In this document: positions 18,666 to 27,662 of the stretch, in pieces
Position numbering within the stretch: position 1 is the first letter of the stretch
Layout of the letters: each line of letters begins with the position of its first letter
DNA from: Peptoniphilaceae bacterium AMB_02
GTDB lineage: Bacteria > Bacillota > Clostridia > Tissierellales > Peptoniphilaceae
Assembly: GCA_036321625.1 (NCBI GenBank)
Contig: CP143259.1
Span: forward strand, 62,001 to 126,000
Length of the DNA: 64,000 nucleotides
Direction of reading: 5' to 3'
Notes under the pieces: generated by a model
The model's input: the letters and a program-made list of their open reading frames with translations, nothing else
The model's database searches: none
Told to the model about the DNA's origin: nothing
Position numbers and translations under genes: made by a program

Positions 18666-19829
18666 ATGAAAGTTAAAGATAATTTAATACTTAAATTAGT
18701 ATTAGGGGTAATCATCGGTATAGTTATTGGAATGGTTTCAAATGTTCAAGTTATTGAAGTTATAATTACGATCAAACAGATTCTTGGTCAAGTTATATTC
18801 TACATGGTTCCATTAATAATACTTGGTTTTATAACTCCTGCGATTACAGATTTAAAAGATAATGCCAGTAAGATGCTGTTTACGGCGCTTGCTATTGCAT
18901 ATTTATCTTCAGTAGGCGCAGCTTTATTTTCAATGTTTGCCGGATATGCTATAATTCCCGGATTAAATATTGTGCCTGAGACTGAAGGAGTAAAGGAGTT
19001 GCCTAAAATGGTATTCCAATTAGGCATACCTGCGATTATGCCTGTAATGACAGCTCTATTTACCTCTATAGTATTTGGACTTGCAATTATTTGGACTAAA
19101 TCTGAAGGTATGGAAAAACTCTTTAAAGAGTTAAATAATATCATGATGGAATTGGTTAAAAAAATTATAATTCCTATACTGCCGTTCTTTATTGCTGCAA
19201 CCTTTGCAGGTTTAGCATATGAAGGAGCTATAATTAAGCAGTTCCCTGTATTTATAAAAGTTATTGTTATAGTACTTATCGGTCACTATATTTGGCTGGC
19301 AGTACTATACGGTATTGCGGGTGCAATATCAAAGAAGAATCCATTTGATGTTCTTAGATACTATGGACCTGCATACTTTACAGCGCTTGGAACTATGAGT
19401 TCCGCTGCAACCCTACCTGTAGCTTTGGCATGTGCCAGAAAGTCGCCGGTACTGGATAGAAAAATTGCAGACTTTGCAGTACCGATAGGTGCAACCATAC
19501 ATCTATGTGGTTCAGTACTTACAGAAGTATTTTTCGTAATGACAGTTTCTCAAATTCTTTATGGAAAACTACCGTCAATGGGAAGTATGATAATATTTAT
19601 TGTACTACTTGGTATCTTTGCAATCGGTGCTCCGGGAATCCCTGGTGGAACCGTAATGGCTTCATTGGGTCTAATAACAGGAGTATTGTTATTTGACGAG
19701 ACAGGTGTTGCATTAATGCTTACTATATTTGCACTTCAAGACAGTTTTGGAACTGCTTGTAATGTTACTGGAGATGGAGCTATAGCACTTATGCTGACGG
19801 GGCTATTTGGTGAAAAATCAAAGGCTTGA
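18666..19829 (+). CDS. dicarboxylate/amino acid:cation symporter (DAACS family)
   Basis: A 387-aa transporter of the GltP/SstT/TcyP superfamily with about eight helices and re-entrant loops. The Ser-rich tip (GTMSSAATLPVAL), AVPIGATIHLCGS and the substrate loop GAPGIPGGTVMAS, with a later DSFGTACNVTGDGA containing the conserved Asp-Asn, are visible. The neighbour is cysteine desulfidase, so cysteine or cystine is a plausible substrate (inference), serine or dicarboxylates being alternatives. AAAGGATG lies before the ATG. The gene is enclosed by an exact 13-bp inverted repeat. Confidence 0.9.
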   Translation: MKVKDNLILKLVLGVIIGIVIGMVSNVQVIEVIITIKQILGQVIFYMVPLIILGFITPAITDLKDNASKMLFTALAIAYLSSVGAALFSMFAGYAIIPGLNIVPETEGVKELPKMVFQLGIPAIMPVMTALFTSIVFGLAIIWTKSEGMEKLFKELNNIMMELVKKIIIPILPFFIAATFAGLAYEGAIIKQFPVFIKVIVIVLIGHYIWLAVLYGIAGAISKKNPFDVLRYYGPAYFTALGTMSSAATLPVALACARKSPVLDRKIADFAVPIGATIHLCGSVLTEVFFVMTVSQILYGKLPSMGSMIIFIVLLGIFAIGAPGIPGGTVMASLGLITGVLLFDETGVALMLTIFALQDSFGTACNVTGDGAIALMLTGLFGEKSKA

Positions 19830-19841
19830 TGTTTTAATTAT

Positions 19842-19854
19842 CAACTGTGGACAA
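19842..19854 (-). repeat. right arm of 13-bp inverted repeat flanking the symporter gene
   Basis: CAACTGTGGACAA, exact reverse complement of 18605-18617, located 12 bases after the symporter stop and just before the terminator stem. Confidence 0.8.
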
Positions 19855-19884
19855 AATCCGCCGATTAATCGGCGGATTTTTTAT
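19853..19884. terminator. bidirectional intrinsic terminator
   Basis: AAAATCCGCCGAT / ATCGGCGGATTTT with a minimal loop, followed by TTTT on the plus strand. It also serves the convergent small gene on the minus strand. Confidence 0.88.
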
Positions 19885-20174
19885 TTCCTCTTTCTTCTGT
19901 CTTTACCCTTTATTAAATTCATAAAAAAACCGATAATCATTAAGAGTCCAAAACCTGCAATTTGATAGCGGTAATTGTGGAGAAAATCATTGATTTTTTC
20001 ATTGGAATTATTGACCTCATTTCCTATTATAACCTTGGGCTGTTTAGATGCATGTGTCTTAAAGCTTTCTATTTTATACCGGTATTCGGGAAAATCGGAT
20101 TTATTATTCATGCCCGTAATAGGAATAAATAGTCCGATTAATACTAAAATTAGCAAGTATGATTTACTCTTCAT
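19881..20174 (-). CDS. small secreted or membrane-anchored protein, unknown
   Basis: 97 aa. An N-terminal hydrophobic signal (SYLLILVLIGLFIPITG) is followed by about 40 polar residues, a C-terminal helix (IAGFGLLMIIGFFMNLI) and a KDRRKRK tail, the layout of a small surface protein anchored by its end. Tandem ATGs occur at 20177 and 20174; GGAGG at 20182-20186 is better spaced from the second. No family recognised. Confidence 0.6.
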   Translation of the reverse strand: MKSKSYLLILVLIGLFIPITGMNNKSDFPEYRYKIESFKTHASKQPKVIIGNEVNNSNEKINDFLHNYRYQIAGFGLLMIIGFFMNLIKGKDRRKRK

Positions 20175-20328
20175 CATAAAACCTCCAATAAAATAATAAA
20201 ATTAATTTAAGTAGTTTCTGAATATGTCAAAAACAACTATCTATGTTAGGTGGATTGTGATATTCTTATGGTAAGTATACCCGGTATAATTGTTTTGTAC
20301 AATATATGAATAGATTTTTGGTGATTTA

Positions 20329-21240
20329 ATGAGTAGATACAACAGTTTTCATGATTATTTTTATAATAAATTCAATAAGAAGATACTTAAGCTCTCGATA
20401 GATGCGGGTTTTACATGTCCAAATCGCGATGGGACACTTGGAAAATCAGGATGCATATACTGCTCGGAAAGGGGTTCGGGAGACTTTACTTTTAAAGACC
20501 TCGATTCCATAACTCTTCAGATGGAAAAACAGAGAAAAATACTTGAAAGAAAATGGCCTGAGGGTCTTAATATAGCGTTTTTTCAAAATTTTACTAATAC
20601 TTATGCGTATGTAGAACAGCTTAGAAAAATCTATTATACAGCTCTCTCTTTTGAAAATACGGTGGGGCTGGCAATAGCGACCAGGGCAGATTGTTTATCA
20701 GATGAGGTACTTGATCTTCTTAGTGAATTGAATGAAAAGACTTTTTTGTGGATTGAGCTTGGTATGCAATCTGTAAATGAAAGTATCATAGAGGAAATTA
20801 ATAGAGGATATTCTCATACTGTCTTTGACACTGCAGTTGACAAGCTAAAAGAAAGAGATATAAAGACTCTGTCCCATATTATCTTCGGTCTACCTGGCGA
20901 AACAAGTGAAAGTATGATGGATGGGATTAGGTATATAAATGATAAAAAGCTCTTTGGGGTAAAAATCCATAGCCTTTATATTCAAGAAGATACACCTCTT
21001 GCTAAGATATATAAGGAAAAACCATTTGAATTGCTCTCAAAAGAAGAGTATATTAATTTGGTGGTAGAAGCAATATCAAGACTGGATCCCAAGATCGTAA
21101 TCCATAGACTGACCGGGGATCCAAACAGACAAAAACTTATTGCACCGAATTGGACGGCAGATAAATTATCGGTCCTTTCCGGTATTGAGAAGAGATTGAA
21201 GGTTGAAAATATAAACCAAGGTTGTAATGCGACGTTTTAA
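20329..21240 (+). CDS. TIGR01212-family radical SAM protein (YtqA-like)
   Basis: A 303-aa radical SAM enzyme. The cluster site is the variant FTCPNRDGTLGKSGCIYC, with Cys spacing Cx12-CxxC rather than CxxxCxxC, typical of YtqA/YhcC. It has the SAM-binding ELGMQS and GLPGE blocks and the HIIFGLPG strand. Substrate unknown, though the family resembles Elp3-type tRNA modifiers. In many Firmicutes a methyltransferase (ytqB) is adjacent, but none is here. Single gene with a TTTTGGTGA leader before the ATG. Confidence 0.9.
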   Translation: MSRYNSFHDYFYNKFNKKILKLSIDAGFTCPNRDGTLGKSGCIYCSERGSGDFTFKDLDSITLQMEKQRKILERKWPEGLNIAFFQNFTNTYAYVEQLRKIYYTALSFENTVGLAIATRADCLSDEVLDLLSELNEKTFLWIELGMQSVNESIIEEINRGYSHTVFDTAVDKLKERDIKTLSHIIFGLPGETSESMMDGIRYINDKKLFGVKIHSLYIQEDTPLAKIYKEKPFELLSKEEYINLVVEAISRLDPKIVIHRLTGDPNRQKLIAPNWTADKLSVLSGIEKRLKVENINQGCNATF

Positions 21241-21320
21241 AACAAAAGAACGAAGAAAATGAGTATATTAAATATTCTAAATATACCATACTTTATTTAT
21301 AATTAATGTAGATTTTATGA

Positions 21321-21347
21321 TTGGATTATAGCTATCTGTGGTATAAT
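21321..21347 (+). promoter_or_regulatory. promoter of the activase-like gene
   Basis: An extended -10 element TGGTATAAT (21339-21347) with a poor TTGGAT 15 bases upstream of the hexamer. Confidence 0.5.
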
Positions 21348-21395
21348 ACTATTATGATTTAATGATATATACACTTTGAAGGGAGTATCAAGGCA

Positions 21396-24300
21396 ATGTT
21401 ATTGCATATTGGTTTAGATGTCGGATCTACAACCGTTAAGCTCGTAGTAATGTCTAAGGATTATGAGATATTATTTTCAACTTATCAAAGGCATAAATCC
21501 GATGTTGTAGAAACCGTTAAGAAAGTGATTTCAACGGCCTATAAAAATTTTAAAAACGAATACATCACTATAAATGTAACCGGTTCAGGTGGGATGTTCG
21601 TAGAGAAATACCTCGGTATTGAGTTTATTCAAGAGGTAGTTTCCGGAACGAATGCCATCCGAACTTTTATACCTGAAACTGACGTAGCAATTGAACTTGG
21701 CGGAGAAGATTCCAAGATAACTTATCTAAGTGGCAATATTGAACAAAGGATGAATTCAATATGTGCAGGAGGTACCGGTGCTTTTATAGATCAAATGGCT
21801 GCGTTGATGGAGATGGATGCGGAGCAGTTAAATGAATGTTCCAAGCATTTTGAAAAGATATACCCGATAGCTTCCAGGTGTGGAGTATTTGCAAAGACGG
21901 ATATTCAGGCACTTATCAATCAAGGAGCCTCAAAAGAAGATATTTCTGCATCTGTTTTTCAGTCGGTAGTAAATCAGACCATATCCAATCTGGCCTGTGG
22001 TAGACCCATCAAAGGTAATATCGCACTCTTAGGCGGACCATTATACTTTTTGGACGGACTAAGAGCGAGGTTTATCGAAACTCTGGAAGGTGACGGGAAT
22101 GTATTCATTGCCCCTGAAAATGCTCAATTATTTGTTGCTATGGGTGCTGCAATAGCATCAATGGATTCAGAAAAGACGTCATTTAAAAATCTGATAGAAA
22201 AAATTAAATTAGATATAGATATAGAATTGGATGAAGAAAATACGCTCGAACCACTATTTAGTTCAGAGGAAGAGTTTGAAGAGTTTAAAAAGGTCCACGC
22301 TAAAGATTCAGTAGCCACCGCTAATATTGCAGATTATAAAGGGAATTGCTATCTGGGTATAGATGCAGGAAGTACTACTTCAAAAGTCATTTTAATAGAT
22401 GAAGATGATAATATACTATATTCTCACTATGCCAATAACCTTGGAAGACCACTGGAACTTATGATAGATGTGCTTAATGAAATCTACAATCTACTTCCTG
22501 AAGGTGCAAAAATCGCTAATAGCGGAATAACAGGTTATGGCGAAGATTTCATCAAGGCTGCAATTAGTGTCGATACAGGTGAAGTTGAGACAATAGCTCA
22601 CTATACAGCGGCAAAACATTTTAATCCGGACGTAGATTTTATAATCGACATAGGCGGTCAGGATATGAAAGCCATGCATATAACCGATGGTGTAATCGAC
22701 TCCATCCAGTTAAATGAGGCTTGTTCTTCTGGATGTGGATCTTTTATTGAAACTTTTGCAAAATCACTAGGGATGACTGTAACCGAGTTTCAAGAAGCGG
22801 CTCTTACTGCAAAAAACCCGGTAGACTTGGGATCGAGATGTACTGTATTCATGAATTCCAAGGTTAAACAGGCGCAAAAAGAAGGCGCTTCTGTGGGAGA
22901 TATTGCTGCCGGACTTTGCTATTCGGTTATAAAAAATGCACTACAAAAGGTAATTAAACTTAGAGATCCGAGCGAACTTGGTGAAAATATAGTAGTTCAA
23001 GGTGGAACTTTTTATGGCGACGGAATCCTTAGAGCTTTCGAAAATGTTTCTAAGAGAACCCCGATAAGACCGACCATTGCAGGGCTTATGGGCGCTTATG
23101 GAATGGCACTTATAGCCAAGGAAAGATCCACTGGCGAAAGCAATCTTTTCAGTATAGAAGAATTATCAGAATTTTCATATAAGCAGCATTCGACAAGATG
23201 TGGACTTTGTAGTAATAACTGTGCCCTTACTGTAAATATATTTTCCAATGGAAGCCGTTATATCAGCGGAAATAGATGTGAAAGAGGCAGTGGGGTAAAA
23301 ACTGTTAACTCAGAACTGCCAAACCTTTATAATTATAAGTACAAGAGACTATTCGACTATGAATCGCTTCCGGAAGAGCTTGCTCCAATGGGAACGGTCG
23401 GTATTCCTAGAGTGCTTAATATGTATGAGAATTATCCTTTCTGGCATACATTTTTAACCCAACTAGGCTACAGGGTTGAACTTTCGATAGACAGCAGTAG
23501 GGAAGTCTATGAAAAGGGAATCGCTACGATAACAAGTGAAACGGCTTGCTATCCGGCTAAATTGGTTCATGGACATATTGAGGATTTGGTCGAACGTGGA
23601 ATAAAATTTATTTTTTATCCAAGTGTTTACTATGAAGAAAAAGAATACTATACTGCTCAAAATCACTTAAACTGCCCGGTGGTTGCAGGATATTCGGAAG
23701 TAATATTGAATAATGTGGACAGTTTAAAGGAAAATAATGTAAAATTCATGAATCCTTTTATTTCTTTCGACAATAGAAAGAGGCTTGCTGACAGACTTTA
23801 TGATGAATTCAAAATACTTGGATTCAATAAGACCGAAGTAAGTACTGCTGTAAATCTTGCATATGCCGAACTGGATAAGTATAGAGAAGACTTGGTAAAT
23901 GAAGGTAAAAGGACCTTGGAATACATTGAAGAAAATGGTGTGAAGGGTATAGTGCTGTCCGGTAGACCATATCATGTTGACCCGGAGATTAATCATGGTA
24001 TACCGAATTTAATAAATTCTTTGGGATTTGCATTATTATCAGAGGACAGTTTGGGAACTGAGATGGATGTATCCAGCGACTTAAGAGTCCTAGACCAATG
24101 GGTTTACCACTCCAGATTATATAGAGCTGCTGAATATGTAGGCAGGAATGAAAATCTGGAAATGGTTCAATTAAACTCGTTTGGATGTGGGCTTGATGCG
24201 GTAACTACGGATCAAGTCAATGAAATACTTGCTGCTCATGGTAAGATATATACAGTACTTAAGATAGACGAGGTATCCAATCTTGGGGCTGTAAAGATAA

Positions 24301-25631
24301 GGCTGAGATCGCTATCTCAAGCTATTAATAAGAGACAAACTAAACCTAAGAGATTAAAACTGCATCCTGAAAAGGTTAAATTCGATAAAAGTAAGAGAGA
24401 AACGCATACCATCCTTGCTCCTCAGATGGCACCTGATCATTTTGAGATATTAGAAGCAGCTCTTAGAAGTGAGGGACTAAATATAGAATTTTTACCTAAA
24501 GTCAATTCCAAGGTAATAGACGAGGGATTAAAATACGTCAATAATGATGCTTGTTACCCATCTATAACCGTAGTTGGACAGATGATGGAAGCGCTTAATT
24601 CCGGCAAGTACGACCTGGATAAGACGGCTCTTTTGATGACACAAACAGGAGGAGCTTGTAGAGCTTCGAATTATGTCGGATTTATAAGAAGGGCATTGGA
24701 AGATGCGGATATGCCGCAAATTCCGGTTATAGCTCTTTCAGCACAAGGTATAGAGTCTCACTCGGGATTCAAGTTGACTCTGCCAATTCTATATAAGGGG
24801 ATTTTGGCAGTTCTTCTGGGAGATCTTCTTATGAGATTATCCAATGCAACCAGACCTTATGAAGTATTGAAAGGTTCTACCGATAAACTCAAGGATGCTT
24901 GGATAGATACTTTGAGGACTTTCGTTCAAAAACCAAATACTAAGCAGTTTAAAGCTTATGTCCAAGAAATTGTTACTGACTTTAGCAATTTGGAAGTTAA
25001 ACTAAGGGATATTCCTAAGGTTGGAATAGTTGGCGAAATACTGGTTAAATATCTTCCGGAGGCTAATAATAATCTTCAAAAAATACTTGAGGCAGAGGGA
25101 ACAGAGGTAATAATACCGGACTTAACTGATTTTTTAATGTATTGTTTGAGAAATGCAACTCATAAATACAAACTGCTATCGAAAGGGTTCTTTGGTGCAA
25201 AAACTGCGCAGCTAGGTGTGTATTATATAGAATTCTATAGAAAGCATATACGTAAAGCACTTGAAGGCACCAGATTCTATCAAATAGAATATATTGAAAA
25301 CCTGGAGAAAAAAGTTGAAGGAATTGTATCTTTAGGTAATCAATATGGAGAAGGCTGGTTATTAACTGCCGAGATGATAGAGTTGATAGAGCTTGGAGCC
25401 AGCAATATAGTATGTACGCAGCCGTTTGGATGTCTACCGAATCATATTACCGGTAAAGGTGTAATTAAGAAATTAAGGGAAATACACCCTAGTGCAAATA
25501 TAGTTCCAATAGACTACGATCCGGGTGCAAGTGAAGTAAATCAGGTCAATAGAATTAAGTTGATGCTGTCTACTGCAAAAGAAAACATAGAAAAGAAACA
25601 GGAAGAAAATAGAAAGCTAAAGACTATCTAA
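21396..25631 (+). CDS. acyl-CoA dehydratase activase-like fusion protein (two BadF/HgdC ATPase domains plus DUF2229)
   Basis: A 1411-aa fusion. Residues about 4-260 and 318-575 are two BadF/HgdC ASKHA ATPase domains, each with a DVGSTT or DAGSTT phosphate loop and the cluster Cys pair (CAGGTGAF with SRCGVFAK, and CSSGCGSF with SRCTVFMN). About 605-640 carries a CGLCSNNC cysteine cluster; about 650-900 is DUF2229 and the rest is HgdB-like with CYPS, CRASNY and CTQPFGCLPNH motifs. HgdC-type proteins drive ATP-dependent electron transfer to 2-hydroxyacyl-CoA dehydratases. The substrate of these large orphan fusions is not known. No dehydratase subunit genes lie nearby. Confidence 0.9.
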   Translation: MLLHIGLDVGSTTVKLVVMSKDYEILFSTYQRHKSDVVETVKKVISTAYKNFKNEYITINVTGSGGMFVEKYLGIEFIQEVVSGTNAIRTFIPETDVAIELGGEDSKITYLSGNIEQRMNSICAGGTGAFIDQMAALMEMDAEQLNECSKHFEKIYPIASRCGVFAKTDIQALINQGASKEDISASVFQSVVNQTISNLACGRPIKGNIALLGGPLYFLDGLRARFIETLEGDGNVFIAPENAQLFVAMGAAIASMDSEKTSFKNLIEKIKLDIDIELDEENTLEPLFSSEEEFEEFKKVHAKDSVATANIADYKGNCYLGIDAGSTTSKVILIDEDDNILYSHYANNLGRPLELMIDVLNEIYNLLPEGAKIANSGITGYGEDFIKAAISVDTGEVETIAHYTAAKHFNPDVDFIIDIGGQDMKAMHITDGVIDSIQLNEACSSGCGSFIETFAKSLGMTVTEFQEAALTAKNPVDLGSRCTVFMNSKVKQAQKEGASVGDIAAGLCYSVIKNALQKVIKLRDPSELGENIVVQGGTFYGDGILRAFENVSKRTPIRPTIAGLMGAYGMALIAKERSTGESNLFSIEELSEFSYKQHSTRCGLCSNNCALTVNIFSNGSRYISGNRCERGSGVKTVNSELPNLYNYKYKRLFDYESLPEELAPMGTVGIPRVLNMYENYPFWHTFLTQLGYRVELSIDSSREVYEKGIATITSETACYPAKLVHGHIEDLVERGIKFIFYPSVYYEEKEYYTAQNHLNCPVVAGYSEVILNNVDSLKENNVKFMNPFISFDNRKRLADRLYDEFKILGFNKTEVSTAVNLAYAELDKYREDLVNEGKRTLEYIEENGVKGIVLSGRPYHVDPEINHGIPNLINSLGFALLSEDSLGTEMDVSSDLRVLDQWVYHSRLYRAAEYVGRNENLEMVQLNSFGCGLDAVTTDQVNEILAAHGKIYTVLKIDEVSNLGAVKIRLRSLSQAINKRQTKPKRLKLHPEKVKFDKSKRETHTILAPQMAPDHFEILEAALRSEGLNIEFLPKVNSKVIDEGLKYVNNDACYPSITVVGQMMEALNSGKYDLDKTALLMTQTGGACRASNYVGFIRRALEDADMPQIPVIALSAQGIESHSGFKLTLPILYKGILAVLLGDLLMRLSNATRPYEVLKGSTDKLKDAWIDTLRTFVQKPNTKQFKAYVQEIVTDFSNLEVKLRDIPKVGIVGEILVKYLPEANNNLQKILEAEGTEVIIPDLTDFLMYCLRNATHKYKLLSKGFFGAKTAQLGVYYIEFYRKHIRKALEGTRFYQIEYIENLEKKVEGIVSLGNQYGEGWLLTAEMIELIELGASNIVCTQPFGCLPNHITGKGVIKKLREIHPSANIVPIDYDPGASEVNQVNRIKLMLSTAKENIEKKQEENRKLKTI

Positions 25632-25640
25632 TTTTAAAAT

Positions 25641-25688
25641 AAAAAGAGCTTAGAAAGTTGTAAAACAACTTTTGAAGCTCTTTTTTTA
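25641..25688 (+). terminator. intrinsic terminator
   Basis: An outer stem AAAAAGAGCTT / AAGCTCTTTTT and an inner stem AAAGTTGT / ACAACTTT, followed by a run of T. Confidence 0.85.
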
Positions 25689-25860
25689 GTGAAACTAATA
25701 TTCTATTAGATTATAGTAAAATCCTAAACACAAATACTGACAATTAATTATTAGAAAAATCATCATTCGCTCAACGAAAATTTACAGCTTTAGCATATTG
25801 CAGAAGACTTTAGTCTATGATACCATTGTTCTCAAGAAAGGATAATGCAGGTGGTGCAAT

Positions 25861-26877
25861 ATGAAGTATTCTGAGCGTGGGATAAAAATTAAATTCATAA
25901 TAATGATCTTGGTTTTCATATTTGTTTTTATAGGATCATTCGGAGTCGGAAGATATCCTGTACCGATCTGGCTTATACCTAAGATTCTCTTATCTAAATT
26001 TGTAGATGTAAATACGACTTGGGTCAGAGAAATGGAAACGGTTGTCTTATTGGTAAGACCTCCTAGGATTTTTGCTGCCGTGTTGATAGGGGCCGCACTT
26101 TCAACTGCAGGTGCCGTTTATCAAGGACTATTTAGAAATCCGATGGTATCACCTGAAGTTCTAGGCGCTTCTTCGGGTGCGGGATTTGGAGCGGCTCTTG
26201 GAATTATAATGGCAGCCGGTTATTTTAGGATAACGATCTATTCGTTTACATTTGGACTTATAGCCGTTGCGCTTACCTATATGATAAGTGCGAGAAGCAA
26301 ATTAAACAGGACATTGAGTCTAGTGCTTGCAGGCATTATGATAGGTTCTATATTTTCTTCGCTAATATCCTATATTAAACTCGTAGCCGATCCGTTAAAT
26401 GACTTGCCGGCAATAACCTATTGGCTTATGGGAAGTTTGGCATCTATAAGACCGAGAGATCTATACTTCGTTTTTATTCCTATTCTGCTAGGGCTCATAC
26501 CGCTCGTTCTATTGAGATGGCGAATAAATATCCTGACTATGGGCGATGAAGAGGCCAAGTCAATGGGAGTTGATACTGGACTACTCAGACTCATAACCAT
26601 TGTATGTGCCACATTAATAACGGCAGCCAGTGTATCCGTTAGCGGGATGATAGGCTGGATTGGGCTTGTAATCCCACATTTTGCCAGATTGATAGTTGGA
26701 TATGATTACAAAGTACTTATTCCGGCATCGATACTGCTTGGGTCGACATACTTACTTATAGTCGATGATATTGCAAGAATACTCACTACATCCGAAGTGC
26801 CTTTAGGTATATTGACTTCGCTTGTAGGTGCTCCTGTATTTATTCTACTCCTTTTGAGGGAGGATATAGCCAGATGA
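25861..26877 (+). CDS. FecCD-family iron-complex ABC transporter permease
   Basis: A 338-aa permease of the BtuC/FecD/FhuB type with about nine to ten helices. PPRIFAAVLIGAALSTAGAVYQ, the NPMVSPEVLGASSGAG block and GWIGLVIPHFAR, the coupling loop toward the ATPase, are diagnostic. First gene of a permease-ATPase-binding protein operon in which each gene overlaps the next by four bases (ATGA). The cargo (siderophore, haem or cobalamin) cannot be settled from sequence. No Fur box or B12 riboswitch is visible upstream; a 6-3-6 palindrome lies at 25695-25709. Confidence 0.92.
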   Translation: MKYSERGIKIKFIIMILVFIFVFIGSFGVGRYPVPIWLIPKILLSKFVDVNTTWVREMETVVLLVRPPRIFAAVLIGAALSTAGAVYQGLFRNPMVSPEVLGASSGAGFGAALGIIMAAGYFRITIYSFTFGLIAVALTYMISARSKLNRTLSLVLAGIMIGSIFSSLISYIKLVADPLNDLPAITYWLMGSLASIRPRDLYFVFIPILLGLIPLVLLRWRINILTMGDEEAKSMGVDTGLLRLITIVCATLITAASVSVSGMIGWIGLVIPHFARLIVGYDYKVLIPASILLGSTYLLIVDDIARILTTSEVPLGILTSLVGAPVFILLLLREDIAR

Positions 26878-27662
26878 TACTGAATGTTAATAACTTGAGT
26901 TTTGGATATGATAAAAGGCTAGTATTAAAAAACTTGAATTTCGAAATTGAAAAACCTGGAGTTTTAGCGGTGGTTGGACCTAATGGCGTCGGTAAGAGTA
27001 CGCTCTTTAAATTGATGCTTGGACTGTTAAAACCAAAAGAGGGAAGTATCGAGATAGAAAATAAAACTATTTCAGAATATTCAAGAAGAGAACTTGCCAA
27101 ACAAATGGCATATATTCCGCAGTCACATTATCCAACATATAATTATAGCGTCTTAAACACTGTAATCATGGGGATGGTGGGGGATATCAATATGTTTTCG
27201 ACACCTTCTAAAAAACATATAGATGCTGCTTTTGAAGCACTATCAGAACTTGGCATTAGTCATCTGGCGACTAGAGGATATGCACAGATAAGTGGAGGAG
27301 AAAGGCAATTGACTTTGATTGCAAGAGCTCTAGTGCAAAAGGCAAAGATACTGATTATGGATGAACCAACAGCAAATTTAGATTTTGGAAATCAGTTACA
27401 TGTAATGGAAAAGATTAGAGAATTATCCAGAGAAGGGTATACGATAATCGTATCCCTACATAACCCGCAACATGCTTTTCTTTATTCCGATACTTCATTA
27501 GTACTACATGAAGGATCGGTACTGGCGTATGGGGATACCAAAACAGTTGTAAATCACTCAGTCTTAGAGTCGATTTATAATATAGGCATAAACTTACTAG
27601 AAGTGGAAAATGAAGGTGAAACTACACTGGTACCTATGCCAAAAATGAGGAGGAAGAAATGA
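26874..27662 (+). CDS. iron-complex ABC transporter ATPase (FecE/FhuC type)
   Basis: A 262-aa ATPase with Walker A GPNGVGKST, Q-loop YIPQSHYPTYNYSV, signature ISGGERQ (Ile for Leu), Walker B ILIMDEPTANLDFGNQ and switch His in SLHNPQHA. It overlaps both neighbours by four bases. FecE/BtuD-like proteins pair with FecCD permeases for metallophore or cobalamin import. Confidence 0.93.
   Translation: MILNVNNLSFGYDKRLVLKNLNFEIEKPGVLAVVGPNGVGKSTLFKLMLGLLKPKEGSIEIENKTISEYSRRELAKQMAYIPQSHYPTYNYSVLNTVIMGMVGDINMFSTPSKKHIDAAFEALSELGISHLATRGYAQISGGERQLTLIARALVQKAKILIMDEPTANLDFGNQLHVMEKIRELSREGYTIIVSLHNPQHAFLYSDTSLVLHEGSVLAYGDTKTVVNHSVLESIYNIGINLLEVENEGETTLVPMPKMRRKK

Noticed and set aside
25632-25860. 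Cobalamin riboswitch or Fur box before the FecCD operon
   Set aside because: No B12-box-like sequence is present; the palindrome CTAATATTCTATTAG at 25695-25709 does not fit the Fur consensus.
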